From positions 43,270,501 to 43,334,500 of the forward strand of contig BSBM01000486.1 of the NCBI GenBank assembly GCA_027924585.1: DNA of 64,000 bases, written 5' to 3'. Shown one piece after another: positions 24,972-34,425 of this stretch (position 1 is its first letter; each line of letters begins with the position of its first letter). Below the pieces are notes generated by a model. The model did no database searches, was not told the origin of the DNA, and saw nothing but the letters and a program-made list of their open reading frames with translations. A program made the position numbers and the translations under genes. Origin of the DNA: Larix kaempferi (taxonomy: Eukaryota > Streptophyta > Pinopsida > Pinales > Pinaceae).

Positions 24972-25625
24972 GCATGTAATTTGTTCCCTGGGAGATTTGC
25001 AGATGGTCTTTCGAGGTTTTTCCTATGGCATGTAATTCGGTGCCCTGGGACATCTGGCAAATGCTCTTTCGAGGTTTTGCGTGAGAGGACATATAATTTG
25101 TGCCCTGGGAGATCTGCAGATAGTCTTTCGAGGTTTTGCCTATGGCATGTAATTCGGTGCCCTGGGATATCTGGCAGATGCTCTTTCAAGGTTTTGTCCT
25201 ATGGCATGTAATTTGCTCCTAGGAGATCTGGACAGGATGAAAAAGGCATCAAATGCTTCAGCCAGGTTTTGCCATGACCACATGTAATTTGCTCCTGGGA
25301 GATCTAGATAGGATGAAAAAGGCCTCAGATGCTTCAGCCAGGTTTTGTGGTGGACCACATGTAATGTGCTCCTGGGAGATCCGACAGGTAGAGCTGTGTG
25401 CTCGTAACAGCCTGGGATGCTTCAGCCAGGTTTTGGTGGTGAGATCACATGTAATGTGCTCCTCGGAGATCCGACAGGTAGAGCTTTGTGCTCGTAACAG
25501 CCTGGGATGCTTCAGCCAGGTTTTGTGATGGGTCACAAGTAATGTGCTCCTGGGAGATCCTACAGGTAGAGCTGTGTACTCATAATAGCCTGGGATGTTG
25601 CAGCCAGGTTTTGTGACACACGTAA
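24972..25625 (+). repeat. C1 3' region: graded tandem array of nine units
   Basis: Nine units share the start RCATGTAAT and the motif CCTGGGAGATC and mostly end in AGGTTTTG. The first four are about 55-60 bp and carry CTTTCGAGGTTTTG. The next two are about 75 bp with GATGAAAAAGGC. The last three are about 88 bp with CCGACAGGTAGAGCT and CAGCCTGGGATGCTTCAGCC. Lengths thus step up along the array. Reading frames found here on both strands are by-products. Confidence 0.8.
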
Positions 25626-25827
25626 TAAGTCCTGAGGTTTCCACAGTATGGCCAGTGATGACGAAGACCTACAGGTGGTGGGCCTACATCCAGTATGAAA
25701 AAGGACTGGCTCTGTAGAACTTCCTATGACGAGTAGATTCAGAGATTGATTGAGATAGCAGCAGCAGTGAGGATGATCCAGAGAAGATGACTTGTGATAG
25801 AAGACCTGTGCTGAGAAATACCTTACT

Positions 25828-25840
25828 AATTAAGAGGGAG
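25828..25840 (+). other. C1 polypurine tract
   Basis: AATTAAGAGGGAG lies directly before the 3' LTR start TGTTGATG. Confidence 0.85.
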
Positions 25841-26491
25841 TGTTGATGTATATGTAACTTCGGAATGTATTTCATATATGTATGTTGTATGCACTCCTAT
25901 AGAGATGGTATTATTCCTCTATACGTAAGTGTCGTCATTTATATTGTAAATGTCGTAACTTATACTTGATGGGTTATTAGACCACCTTGTTGGGGTCGGC
26001 CCTGTATAAGTCATGTGGGTCAAAGGGTTATTAGACCACCCTATTGGGGGTCGGCCATGTGGGTCGAAGGGTTATTAGACCACCCTATTGGGGGTCGGCC
26101 TAGTCAGCATTATGTTATATGGTTAAGTTCGAGCCTACATGAGTTATGTAAAAGGCAAGTCAAGTCAAGTATAAATAGAGTGTGGGAGGCACTCTATTTG
26201 TTCACTCACTTCTCACTCATGCACTCAAGGAGGAGTGGCGCACTTATGGAAGAGGAGGATCTACTACTAGGATACGTCTATCTCTTATGGTTGGGTTGTA
26301 TCATTTCTCTATCTATCTCTGAGGAAGTTATTGGGGTTTTTCACCTTTATGGTTTTCCCCAAGTAAATCTTTGTGTCTCTTGTGTGCTTGCATTATTGTC
26401 TCCATGATTGATATGCTGTAGATATGCTGTACATGTTGTTCTCTCAATTAAGATCCTAGATCAGATTGAAGTAAATTCTGAAAATTTAACA
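25841..26491 (+). repeat. C1 3' LTR
   Basis: End-to-end match to the 5' LTR with about 15 differences, including one inserted A near 26366. It is followed by the target duplication ATGAA (26492-26496). Confidence 0.93.
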
Positions 26492-26496
26492 ATGAA

Positions 26497-26803
26497 TCCG
26501 ATGGTGTGAACGGTGCAAAAAACGGAGTTGGTAGCAAATCGAGGAAGATAGGGGCCTGGAAAAACTGCCCGAAAAAAGTTTTCGCGAGTGAGAAATGATC
26601 TGAAGCATCATCATGGGCACAGAGATATGAATCTGGCGGTGTGAATGGTGCAAAAAATGGAGTTGGCATGCAAATCGAGGTAGCTAGGGGCCCGAAAAAA
26701 GTGCTCTGAAAAAGGTTTTCATGAGAGAGAGAAATGATCTCAAGCATCATTACGGGCATGGAGATATGAATCCGGCGGTGCAAACGGTGCAAAAAACGGA
26801 GTT
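26497..26803. repeat. Satellite-like array, right part (rest of unit 3, units 4-5)
   Basis: The rest of unit 3 is 26497-26530, unit 4 is 26531-26665 and unit 5 is 26666-26803. Joined across C1, unit 3 is about 138 bp, the same as its neighbours, which confirms that C1 inserted into a pre-existing array. Confidence 0.85.
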
Positions 26804-27095
26804 CGTATGGCTCTGAAATGGCTAAAACAAATTTTGGGGTGAAAATGGCTATAAATAGGAGGGGGGACTCTCATGACATGTGTCATTGTCATTGGTCAAC
26901 TTGATAGGAGAGTGGAGTTTCCCAGAGATGAAAAATCACTTTTCTCGCATTCCGACCAGTGGAATTGGATTCTGCGACTTGCAGGTTAGTGGTCTAGTGT
27001 TTTTGATGTGTTCCGGGGGAGAATTGGTGCCTTGGGGAGGTATACGAAGCAAGACTTGGTTTCCAATGCACTGGAGCACAGGTTTTGAGAGAAAC

Positions 27096-27320
27096 CCTGC
27101 GCTCCAAAGTGCAATACTGGGCATGGGAGTCGTGCTTTTGAAGCGCGGATGTGAGCCCCACAACTGCGCTTCGAAGCGTAGTTGTGGGCTGCACAGCTGT
27201 GCTTTGAAGCACATTTGTGGGTTGCACAGCTGCACTTCGAAGCGCAACTGTGGACCTCACAACCGCACTTTAGGAGCGCAGCTGTGAGGCCGAGATGTGT
27301 GCTTTGGAGCGCACATTTCA
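27096..27320 (+). repeat. 33-bp tandem repeat with dyad symmetry
   Basis: Six or seven units of about 33 bp lie upstream of the plant mobile domain gene. Clear unit starts are at about 27138, 27170, 27203, 27236, 27269 and 27303. The core CTTCGAAGCG is palindromic, and ACAACTGCGC pairs with GCGTAGTTGT around it. Because 33 is a multiple of three, frames stay open on both strands; these are not genes. Confidence 0.8.
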
Positions 27321-27334
27321 ACCTATGTTTGGGG

Positions 27335-27350
27335 TTATATATATATATGG
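27335..27350 (+). promoter_or_regulatory. TATA-like box before the plant mobile domain gene
   Basis: TTATATATATATATGG lies 31-46 bp before the ATG at 27381. It is a possible core promoter, though the implied 5' untranslated region would be very short. It could also be chance AT-rich sequence. Confidence 0.4.
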
Positions 27351-27380
27351 GCTTATGGGTTTTGGTTTTTGGATCGCAAG

Positions 27381-28755
27381 ATGTCGGTAGCATGAAGGGA
27401 GCGTGAGCTAGGGGACCCGCAATTAGAGGCGATTGTGGAGGATGTGGATGTACAGTACAACCTAGCTCAGTGCGGATTGTTGAAGTTTGTGCAAGTGTCC
27501 CTGATGCGCTCGGCTAGCTTGTTGTTGAACAAGTTAGTCGGTTTTTGGGATGCGGATGCTAACGCATTCATGATTCAGGGTGAGCGGCTGGAGATCACAC
27601 TCACCGATGTTTATTTTTTGACGGGGATTCCATGGTTGGGAAAGGTTGCGGATACCTAGCCGAGGTGACGTAGTGACATTTCTATGGAGGACTTGCTCGA
27701 GAGGCACTGCTATCTGGTAGCTTATGTGCATGACAATGCACTATTCATCTGTGACATCCAGAGCGTGGAGACTCGATCGATTGCGTCGCTGGTGGTGCAT
27801 TTACTAGGGTTGCATGCGACCCATAGGATCTCTGGGGGGTAGATGATGCTGGTGGAGCGGGTTTTGGTAGGGACTTATTTTGGCTAGGGTCAGATGTACC
27901 TGACGGTTGTTCAGCGAGAGCTGAGCAAGGTGAGCTGTCAGGGAGGGGGGTTCTCTTTTCCTTCATTTTTCTGCTCCTTCTTCTTTGAGCGGGTCCCAAC
28001 ATTGCGACCGCACCTAGTGGTGCGTGTCGGGGGGCCGATGGAGCCCTGGATGTGCTGGTGGGGTCAGATGATGACTCGTGTGGGTGGCGGGCTAGTGGGT
28101 TAATTTTTCACTAAGGAACTATTTGCCCAGTGGATGCATTTTTCTGTCGTGATTGAGGACTTTCCATATGCCGAGATGGATTTCCGAGGGGATCTGGCTT
28201 TACCACGACCTCCTGGACAGGCATGGGGACCTGATGGTACGTTGTTATGTATGTTTCAACCTCATATTTTATAGATATCATAGCATAGATGGCAACTAGA
28301 TGATTTGTATGACATTGAGACTTATGAGATCTGTTTCATGTGCAGATGTTGGACCATTGCCTCTGAGAGGATATCATGCGCGGAGGGGCCATGTGGAGGG
28401 TGTAGACTCTCCTCGACGTGGGCAGGGTCGACACCGGAGCTCCTCATTAACACTTGAGACATTGCAGGTTGGCATTGACCACCTCCTTGACTGGGTTAAC
28501 GAGACTGGCTGGCAACACTTGAGTCAAGAGTTGATTGATATCTGTTATGACGCTCCACGGGAGTGGAGGTCCATTATGAGGCGTATAGCTATGGCGGCAG
28601 AGATGGTGCGGGCCATGGTGCGAGGGGATGTACCTGACTATGGTGACGAGGACGTGGAGACAGAGTTAGATGATCCCACGGAGGAGGAGGCAGAGGAGGA
28701 GGAGGAGGATGACGAGGAGGATGACGCCGATGACGATGGGGAGGACTCTGATTGA
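27381..28755 (+). pseudogene. Plant mobile domain (PMD) gene, two exons, antisense to element T
   Basis: From ATG 27381 one frame runs to about 28236 with in-frame stops at 27393, 27657, 27666, 27840, 27885 and 28101. It has the PMD-type segments LVGFWDADANAFMIQGE, LEITLTDVYFLTGIPW and CSFFFERVPTLRPHLVV. A short intron (about 28237-28345, GTACGT to TGCAG) splits an aspartate codon, and the phase is kept. Exon 2 ends with a long Asp/Glu tail and TGA at 28753. PMD proteins occur as host genes (MAIN/MAIL type) and inside plant transposons. Here the gene lies between the pol end and the 3' LTR of T, on the opposite strand. Stops make it inactive; the identification rests on remembered motif similarity. 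Confidence 0.75.
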
Positions 28756-28869
28756 CCTGGAAGTTGATGGAACTGCCCCCATGCGATGAGCATGTGTATT
28801 TTGTATTTGGATGTATGATATGACGAGGATGTTGTTAGGGCTTTTCTATGTATGTATGTATATATGTGC

Positions 28870-28910
28870 ATACACACACACACACACACATATATATATA
28901 TGTGTGCATC

Positions 28911-28945
<35 letters not shown>

Positions 28946-28953
28946 GTGCATAC

Positions 28954-28990
<37 letters not shown>

Positions 28991-28993
28991 CAT
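28870..28993. repeat. Compound (CA)n(TA)n(TG)n microsatellite
   Basis: Alternating CA, TA and TG runs fill the stretch; CA-rich arms on the left can pair with TG-rich arms on the right. Frames reading HTHTHT or YICVCVCV here are artefacts. Confidence 0.95.
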
Positions 28994-29112
28994 TTTCTGA
29001 TGTTGGCGATGTGTATGCACGTGGATGCAATATATGATGATGGTTTCTTTTATTTTTTATGATGTTTATGTATGTATATATGATGGATAGAGGCATGGTT
29101 GTGATGTGCTTC

Positions 29113-29520
29113 CTACATGTTATGATTTATGTGCCAGTCTAGAATATTGTTAGCCATTTGGCCTGCAACACTATTGTGACTGCATGGGACATGGGTGAAT
29201 GAAATGGATTCAAACTGTCGAATCATTTGTTTAGTGCGCAGGAAATTTCTAAAGAGGCAAGGATCTCGTACCTGGTAAAAGTTGTTAAGTTGGGAGACAA
29301 GCAGCTGGGAGTCAAGGAACACACGAAGGTGACATATACCTATTTGGAGGGCAGCAGTCAGGAGACCAGTCACAACATCGTATTCATCCTGGTTGTTGGT
29401 GTCAGTTCCTATGCACACTCTGTCGAGGTGGATCAACTCGTGTGGGGGGTTATATAATACCTAGGTTGTGGAGGCGAGGTTTGGAGACCATTGACTTGCA
29501 TCGTCAGTGAAACCAACATG
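29113..29520 (-). pseudogene. Second, archaeal-type RNase H-like domain of T
   Basis: Downstream of integrase and in another frame, this reads GFTDDAS near 29515 (first Asp), then a stop, then TDTNNQDEYDVVTGLL (Glu), VFLDSQLLVSQLNNFYQ (Asp), FTHVPCSHNSVAGQMANN and ILDWH. The NNQxEY, DSQLLxxQ and HVPxxxNxxA pattern is that of the additional archaeal-like RNase H known from Tat-lineage elements, distinct from the copy joined to RT. In the last motif the usual Asp is Gly (VAGQMAN), so this copy is probably inactive. The stop near 29458 also breaks it. Confidence 0.78.
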
Positions 29521-29644
29521 GTATGGTGGGCCAGGATCCATCTGTTGGTCATGCAGGGAAGCAAAGTGTAAGGGTCTAAATGCAAGAAGTAAAAAAAACA
29601 ACAAGAAGTGCTACTATACAACATGGACTAGTGGGTCCAAAAAG

Positions 29645-30736
29645 TGCTTAAGGGTAAAAGCATTTGTGGTACAACCCGTTACGGGGGTTGCGTAGATGGT
29701 TTCCCTCAAAGTCGGTGAGGATGTATGCCCCATGTCCCAGGCATGTGTGGACAACATATGGGCCTTGCCACATAGAATAAAACTTGCCTTTTCTAGTCTT
29801 ATCATGTGCTTGGTCGTAGACTAGGACAAGGTCCCCTTCTAAGAAATTGCGGGGGTGGACATGCTTATCGTAACCAGATTTGGAACAGTTCTTTGCAGCC
29901 TCAATGGTTTGAAGGGCTGTTCGGCAGTCCTCATTGGCCTGTTCCAAAAGGGTTAGGCATTGCTCGAGTGGTGAAGTGTCCGGGAGGAGTTCGAAATCAA
30001 TATGAAGGGCGGGAATCTGACACTCAATGGGAAGAACAGACTTGATGCCATGGACCAAGTGAAAAGGGATAAAACCCGTAGCAGTCTTGGTAGACATGCG
30101 GTAATCCCAAAGTGTGGGAAATAGCATATGATTCTAGTTGGAATTGTGGCGGTCTACAGTGCGTTGAAGAATTGTCTTTAGGATTTTGTTGATAGCCTCT
30201 ACTTGGTCGTTCCCTTGAGGGTAATAGGCGGAGGCGTATTGATGTTTGAATTTCAGAAAGGTTGACAACTCCTGCCAGACAGAGTCTTCAAAGTGTTTGT
30301 CGTGGTTAGAGACGAGTTGTTGTGGGACCCCGAATCGGGTAATGACGTGATTGAAGAAGAAACGAGCTGCAGTGTCATCTTTGCAGTTAAATGTGGGCAT
30401 GGCCTCGACCCATTTAGTGAAATAGTCCACGACTACAATGATGTATTTATGGCCGTTTGCCGAGGGAGGATTAAACTCCATAAAATCAATGGCCCATTTA
30501 CAGAAAGGGCCAACGGTGAAAACTGGATGGAGGGGAGCGGGGGGGGGGGGAGGGGTCCTTGGCTTGGGGGCGAAGAGCTGGCAGTTGCGACAATGATTAA
30601 CTACGGTGATGCAATCGGTGAAGAGAGTGGGCTAGAAATATCCGACGTGGATAAATTTTTGGGCGGTGGCCATCCTTGATAAGTGGCTGCCACAGGCTCC
30701 ACTATGACAATCATTAAGGACTTGCTTAGCCTCGTC
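29645..30736 (-). pseudogene. T integrase
   Basis: The zinc-binding part (30730-30590) has a DCHSGACGSHL start and CRNCQLF, with a stop between. The core has DFMEFNPPSANG (Asp), then VVVDYFTKWVEAMP and LVSNHDKHFEDS, where the usual SD is SN, and GNDQVEAINKILKTIL (Glu). One catalytic aspartate is therefore changed. A stop near 30132 separates the C-terminal part (30127-29648), which has GFIPFHLVHGIKSVLPIE and KGKFYSMWQGPYVV, typical of Tat-type integrase ends. It ends TAG 29645-29647. Confidence 0.9.
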
Positions 30737-32487
30737 TCAGGTGAGGTAGCGACGTAGAATGGTTTCAATACCATGACGGTATAACACATCACCAAGGAGA
30801 AGATAACGAGAGGTGTGATGGCGTATGCACCGACGCCCATCATGGTCAAAGTCAAGTTGGAACTTCTGAGGGCGGAGGTACACCAGGATGCCACTGTACC
30901 AGGGGTCATCCGACGAAATGATAAATAAGTGGTCATCGGGGAGGCTGGTATTGATGTATGGTGAAATAGATGGTGATGGTAATTCCGACATAAGTTTCGC
31001 CAATGTGAGGGCTTTGATGCTCTTGGGTGTTGTGAATGTGAGGTCATACTCTTGGAGTATGATGACCCACTTAGCCACATGGCCTTGAAGGAGGCAGTGA
31101 CTTAAGAGGTATACCATAGGATTGGAATTGGCCACGACGGTAGTCTGGCTTAGTAGAATGTAGTGGCGAACCTTTTGAACGGAGAAGACGACGGCGAGGG
31201 CTAACTTCTCCTCCTGGGGATAACGCAGTTGTGGGCTAGATAAGGTCTGACTCACATAGTAGATTGTGTGCTCCTTTCGTGCACTATCCTCTTGAACGAG
31301 CACCCCTGAGACAGGTATTCAGATGCCGAAACATATAGGATAAAATCCTTGGAGAAATCCAGAGGGGAAATCAATGGGGCATTGGTCAAGGTTGTTTTGA
31401 GGGACTCAAAAGCTGCTTGTGCTTGTTCGTCCCACACAAAAGGAATGAGGGTAAGAAGTAGGTGGAGAAAACCATGAACAGTCGTAGCATATTCTGGAAC
31501 AAAGTGGTGGAGAAAGTTGGCTCTCCCTTGCAAACTCTGTAATTGTCGTATGGTACGGGGGGATGGGAGGTCCAAGATGGCTTGAACCTTTAAGGGGTTG
31601 ATGGTTATCCCTTTCTAGGAAACGATAAAACCCAACAATCGGCCTGTAGGAACTCAAAAGACACACTTGAGTGGGTTCAAGCGAACTCTATACTTGCAAC
31701 AACGCAGAAAAACTTGTCGGAGGTCGTTTAGATGGTCAAACTATTTCTTTAATCGATCCGTGAGGTCGTCAAGGTAAACCAGGATGATATGGGCCAAGTC
31801 GTGGAAACAATATGTCATGGCCCGTTGGAAGGTGGCACCAGCGTTTTTGAGACCGAACGACATGACATGATAGGCAAAGGTGCCCCATGGGGTGGTGAAT
31901 ACAGTTTTGTACTGGTCTTCCTTTCGAATGTGTATTTGATTATATCCAGAGAAGCCATCCATGAAGGATAGAACTTCATGTCTCGCACAAGCGTCAACGA
32001 GTTGGTCGATGAAGGGTGTGGGGAAATTGTCTTTGGGACACGCGCGGTGGAGATCACGAAAGGCAGTATAGACCCGAATAGTGCCCTGTTTTTTGTTGAC
32101 GGGTAAAGGGTTAGAAACCCAGGTGGTGTAAGTGATGGGATAAATGAATTCGGCTTTCTGTAGTTTCTCAATTTCGGTTTTGGCGGCGGGGAGTTTAGAT
32201 GGGTGAATGGGTCTTTGCTTCTGGTGAACGGGGGGGACTTCTGTCTAAGTGTCGATGTGGTGTTAGAGTATGGCGGGGTCTAAGCCAGGCATTTCAGTAT
32301 AAGACCATGCAAAGATGTTGCAGAACTCTTGGATGAGATTCTTGTACTCCATAACTTCGTGTTCCGTACAAGAAGCATCTAATGTGATTAGTTCGGGTGT
32401 ACCGAGTGTGGTAGAAATGTCAACCTGTATTGTAGGTAAAATGTTGGCCATGTTACCCTCCTCAAAGGCATCGGGGGCTGGGATGGG
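30737..32487 (-). pseudogene. T reverse transcriptase and RNase H
   Basis: Minus strand. The RT lead-in includes LQKAEFIYPITYTTW and RDLHRACPKDNFPTPFID; the core has FSGYNQIHIRKEDQYKTVF, WGTFAYHVMSFGLKNAGATF and ILVYLDDLTDRLKK. The catalytic YLDD is intact. Stops follow at about 31740, 31672 and 31618. The connection reads LQSLQGRANFLHHFVPEY and then DFSKDFILYVSASEYLSQG. The RNase H part is shifted and continues with YVSQTLSSPQLRYPQEEKLA (30737-31303). Overall order matches Tat/Athila-group gypsy elements. Confidence 0.9.
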
Positions 32488-33657
32488 TTTCTTGAACTAG
32501 TCGACCTTCTCTGGGAGGAAGTCCTTTGTCTCGATTGAGAACTGATTGGCCGTAGAAGTGGTGGCCTCCTCGGGAATAAAATAGGACCGATGATGCATAT
32601 CATCCCAAGGGTAATCGGGTGTAGTGAGTGCTTTGAGGATTTCCTCGTCATTGCGAAAGCACTGAGTTGTCAACTCGATAGCAGGAGGGCTAGATGCTGG
32701 AGGCGACATGTGTCCACCTACCATGGAAATCATGTATATGGTGTTAATTTCTCCTGAGGAGGAGGATGTTGGAGGATGAATCTCCTCAATGGTAGTAATG
32801 GACGATTCTAGAGAGGATTGAGTTAGCTCGTGGAGAACTAATCTATACTCTGGGAGATCTGTGCAATGGTACAAGTAATGACCGTATACTGCGCATATGG
32901 CGCAAGCGTGGTTGGTGCATAGTTCCTTGTTGCGCTGGTGGACTGGGGGTTGTAGTTTGACTACCGAAATGTTGGGGTCATCGTCCAGAGTCTTCATGTG
33001 CTATTGGAGATTGGGTAGTTGTGGGAAGTTATGGGTAGCATGGCCCAAATAATCACATAAGGAGCACTTGGGGGGTGTGCGGAGCGGTGGTTGAGGTACC
33101 ACAGGTTTCTTAGCTAGTGGGGCTGTGTAGGTTTGCAGGCCTCTACCCCCATTGTTTCTGGGTGGTGGAGGGGCAGGGTTTGCTAAAGATGTGGTCGCCA
33201 CACTGGGAGGTGGGCGGTTAGGGATGTTTTCCACTCCCGGGGGTGGGCAGTTAGAGGTGTTGATAGGTTGGACAAGTTGGAGAACAACCTGTGGTGTCAG
33301 GGGAGGAGTGGGAGCGGGTAAATACCACACGGGTAGTCCTAGGTTTAAATCGGGGAGGTTTAGCGTAGCCATAATTGGGGTGCCTAGTACTCCTAAAGGT
33401 GGGAATAAGAATAGTATCGTATGGATAGGTGTTGCTCCAACATGACTTGGTACAGTTGTAGGTTGTGGCAGCAAAGGTGGTTGTGGGTTTGACACTGTTT
33501 GGTTAGAGGAAATTGTGCACAGGTTAGATATATCTACTGCCGGAGGGGGGGGTGGAATGGACCTAAAGGTGGATGTCATGGGAGTTTCAGAATAAATTAT
33601 AGGTCCAGCAATGGACACAAAAGAAGTGGGTGCGCCTGGAACGGGTTGTTCAACCAT
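32488..33657 (-). pseudogene. T protease-RT linker with extra zinc-knuckle-like motifs
   Basis: Two open pieces (33657-33001 and 32997-32497) are separated by one TAG. The first is rich in Pro, Thr and Ser and ends in CSLCDYLGHATHNFPQL. The second has CAICAVYGHYLYHCTDLPEY. These look like CCHC knuckles, the second intact and the first with its last Cys as Phe. Such motifs normally belong to gag, yet these lie after the protease. The second piece runs on toward RT with acidic and Ser/Thr-rich sequence. Confidence 0.7.
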
Positions 33658-33669
33658 GGGGGGAACATT

Positions 33670-34215
33670 TTATGGTGCGGTGGGGGAATTCGGGTCATAG
33701 TACATGAGTTGGTCAATCTTGACAACCCGTTCCTCATGGGGGAACATCATAATGTGGAAGACTGATGAGGAAACGACCTTCATAGCATACATATAACTGC
33801 GACCGAGTAGGAGGTTGTAATCAAGTTGGGCATTAATGACCTCAATGTCTATGAGGATGATGTTCCCAGCTAACTGGACTGGAACGTTGGCCAAGAGGTC
33901 TTGAGGTTGAGCAGAGCGACCATCATAAGCTCGCAGGGCGGTCGTGGATGGCTGTAAAGTAGGTTATCCGAGCTTTTGCTACACGAATGAAGACATAACG
34001 CATGTAGAGGCACCTTCATCGATGATGCATCGATGGATAACAAGATTCCGGATAAACATAGAAACTTGGAATGCTAATGTGGAAGGAATGCGTGGTTTAG
34101 ATTGGTCCAGGTCGAATTCCATCATTTGTGATTCAGAAGGGTCTATTGCCCCAATAGCGGATAACAATGTCTTGCATTGTGCAGGAAAATTTTTTAATAC
34201 CTCGAGAGCGGACAT
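33670..34215 (-). pseudogene. T protease
   Basis: Reads FIRNLVIHRCIIDEGASTCV near 34050, where DEGAS replaces the usual D-S/T-G-A active site, followed by two stops near 33975. Then comes VPVQLAGNIILIDIEVINA, LDYNLLLGRSYMYAM and KIDQLMYYDPNS. The LLGRxYMYAM segment is the typical second conserved block of Tat-type proteases. Confidence 0.8.
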
Positions 34216-34425
34216 GGCAACGGGTGATTGAGCTAATTAATCCACGATATTGTAATTGGGAGCGGCGCGAGGGTTGGGATTGTTGTTGATGCGATGTAGT
34301 GGGAAGCGAGGAGCTTTAGGGGCCCCATCGTTGAGTGCCGGGAGTATGCGTAACGAATGATCAGTGGGAAGAGCATTAGCAGCCTTGTCGGTGGGGATGG
34401 TTTTGGAGGTGGAACCATATTTGTT

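Larger units (their letters stand above)
19356..26491 (+). mobile_element. C1: copia LTR element, young by its LTRs but gutted
   Basis: Two LTRs of about 650 bp flank the element, with identical target duplications ATGAA at 19351-19355 and 26492-26496. Primer binding site and polypurine tract are intact. By eye the LTRs differ at about 15 of 650 positions. The internal region has no recognisable gag, protease or integrase; only part of RT and an almost complete RNase H remain. It therefore looks like a non-autonomous copia element copied by proteins supplied from elsewhere. Confidence 0.93.

Noticed and set aside
18989-26803. Possible CRISPR-like spaced repeats
   Set aside because: Units are contiguous 125-138 bp tandem repeats without unique spacers, in plant transposon DNA.
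26880-27406. Several long open frames on both strands (up to 135 codons) with Cys/His repeats
   Set aside because: They fall on the 33-bp tandem repeat. A unit length divisible by three keeps frames open; the repeated peptide is not evidence of a protein.
28638-29096. 152-codon minus-strand frame rich in His/Thr, Ile/Tyr and Ser
   Set aside because: It is made of the CA/TA/TG microsatellite and the reverse of the PMD acidic tail.
33152-33765. Gly-rich plus-strand frames opposite the T linker
   Set aside because: They are shadows of the proline-rich minus-strand coding sequence.
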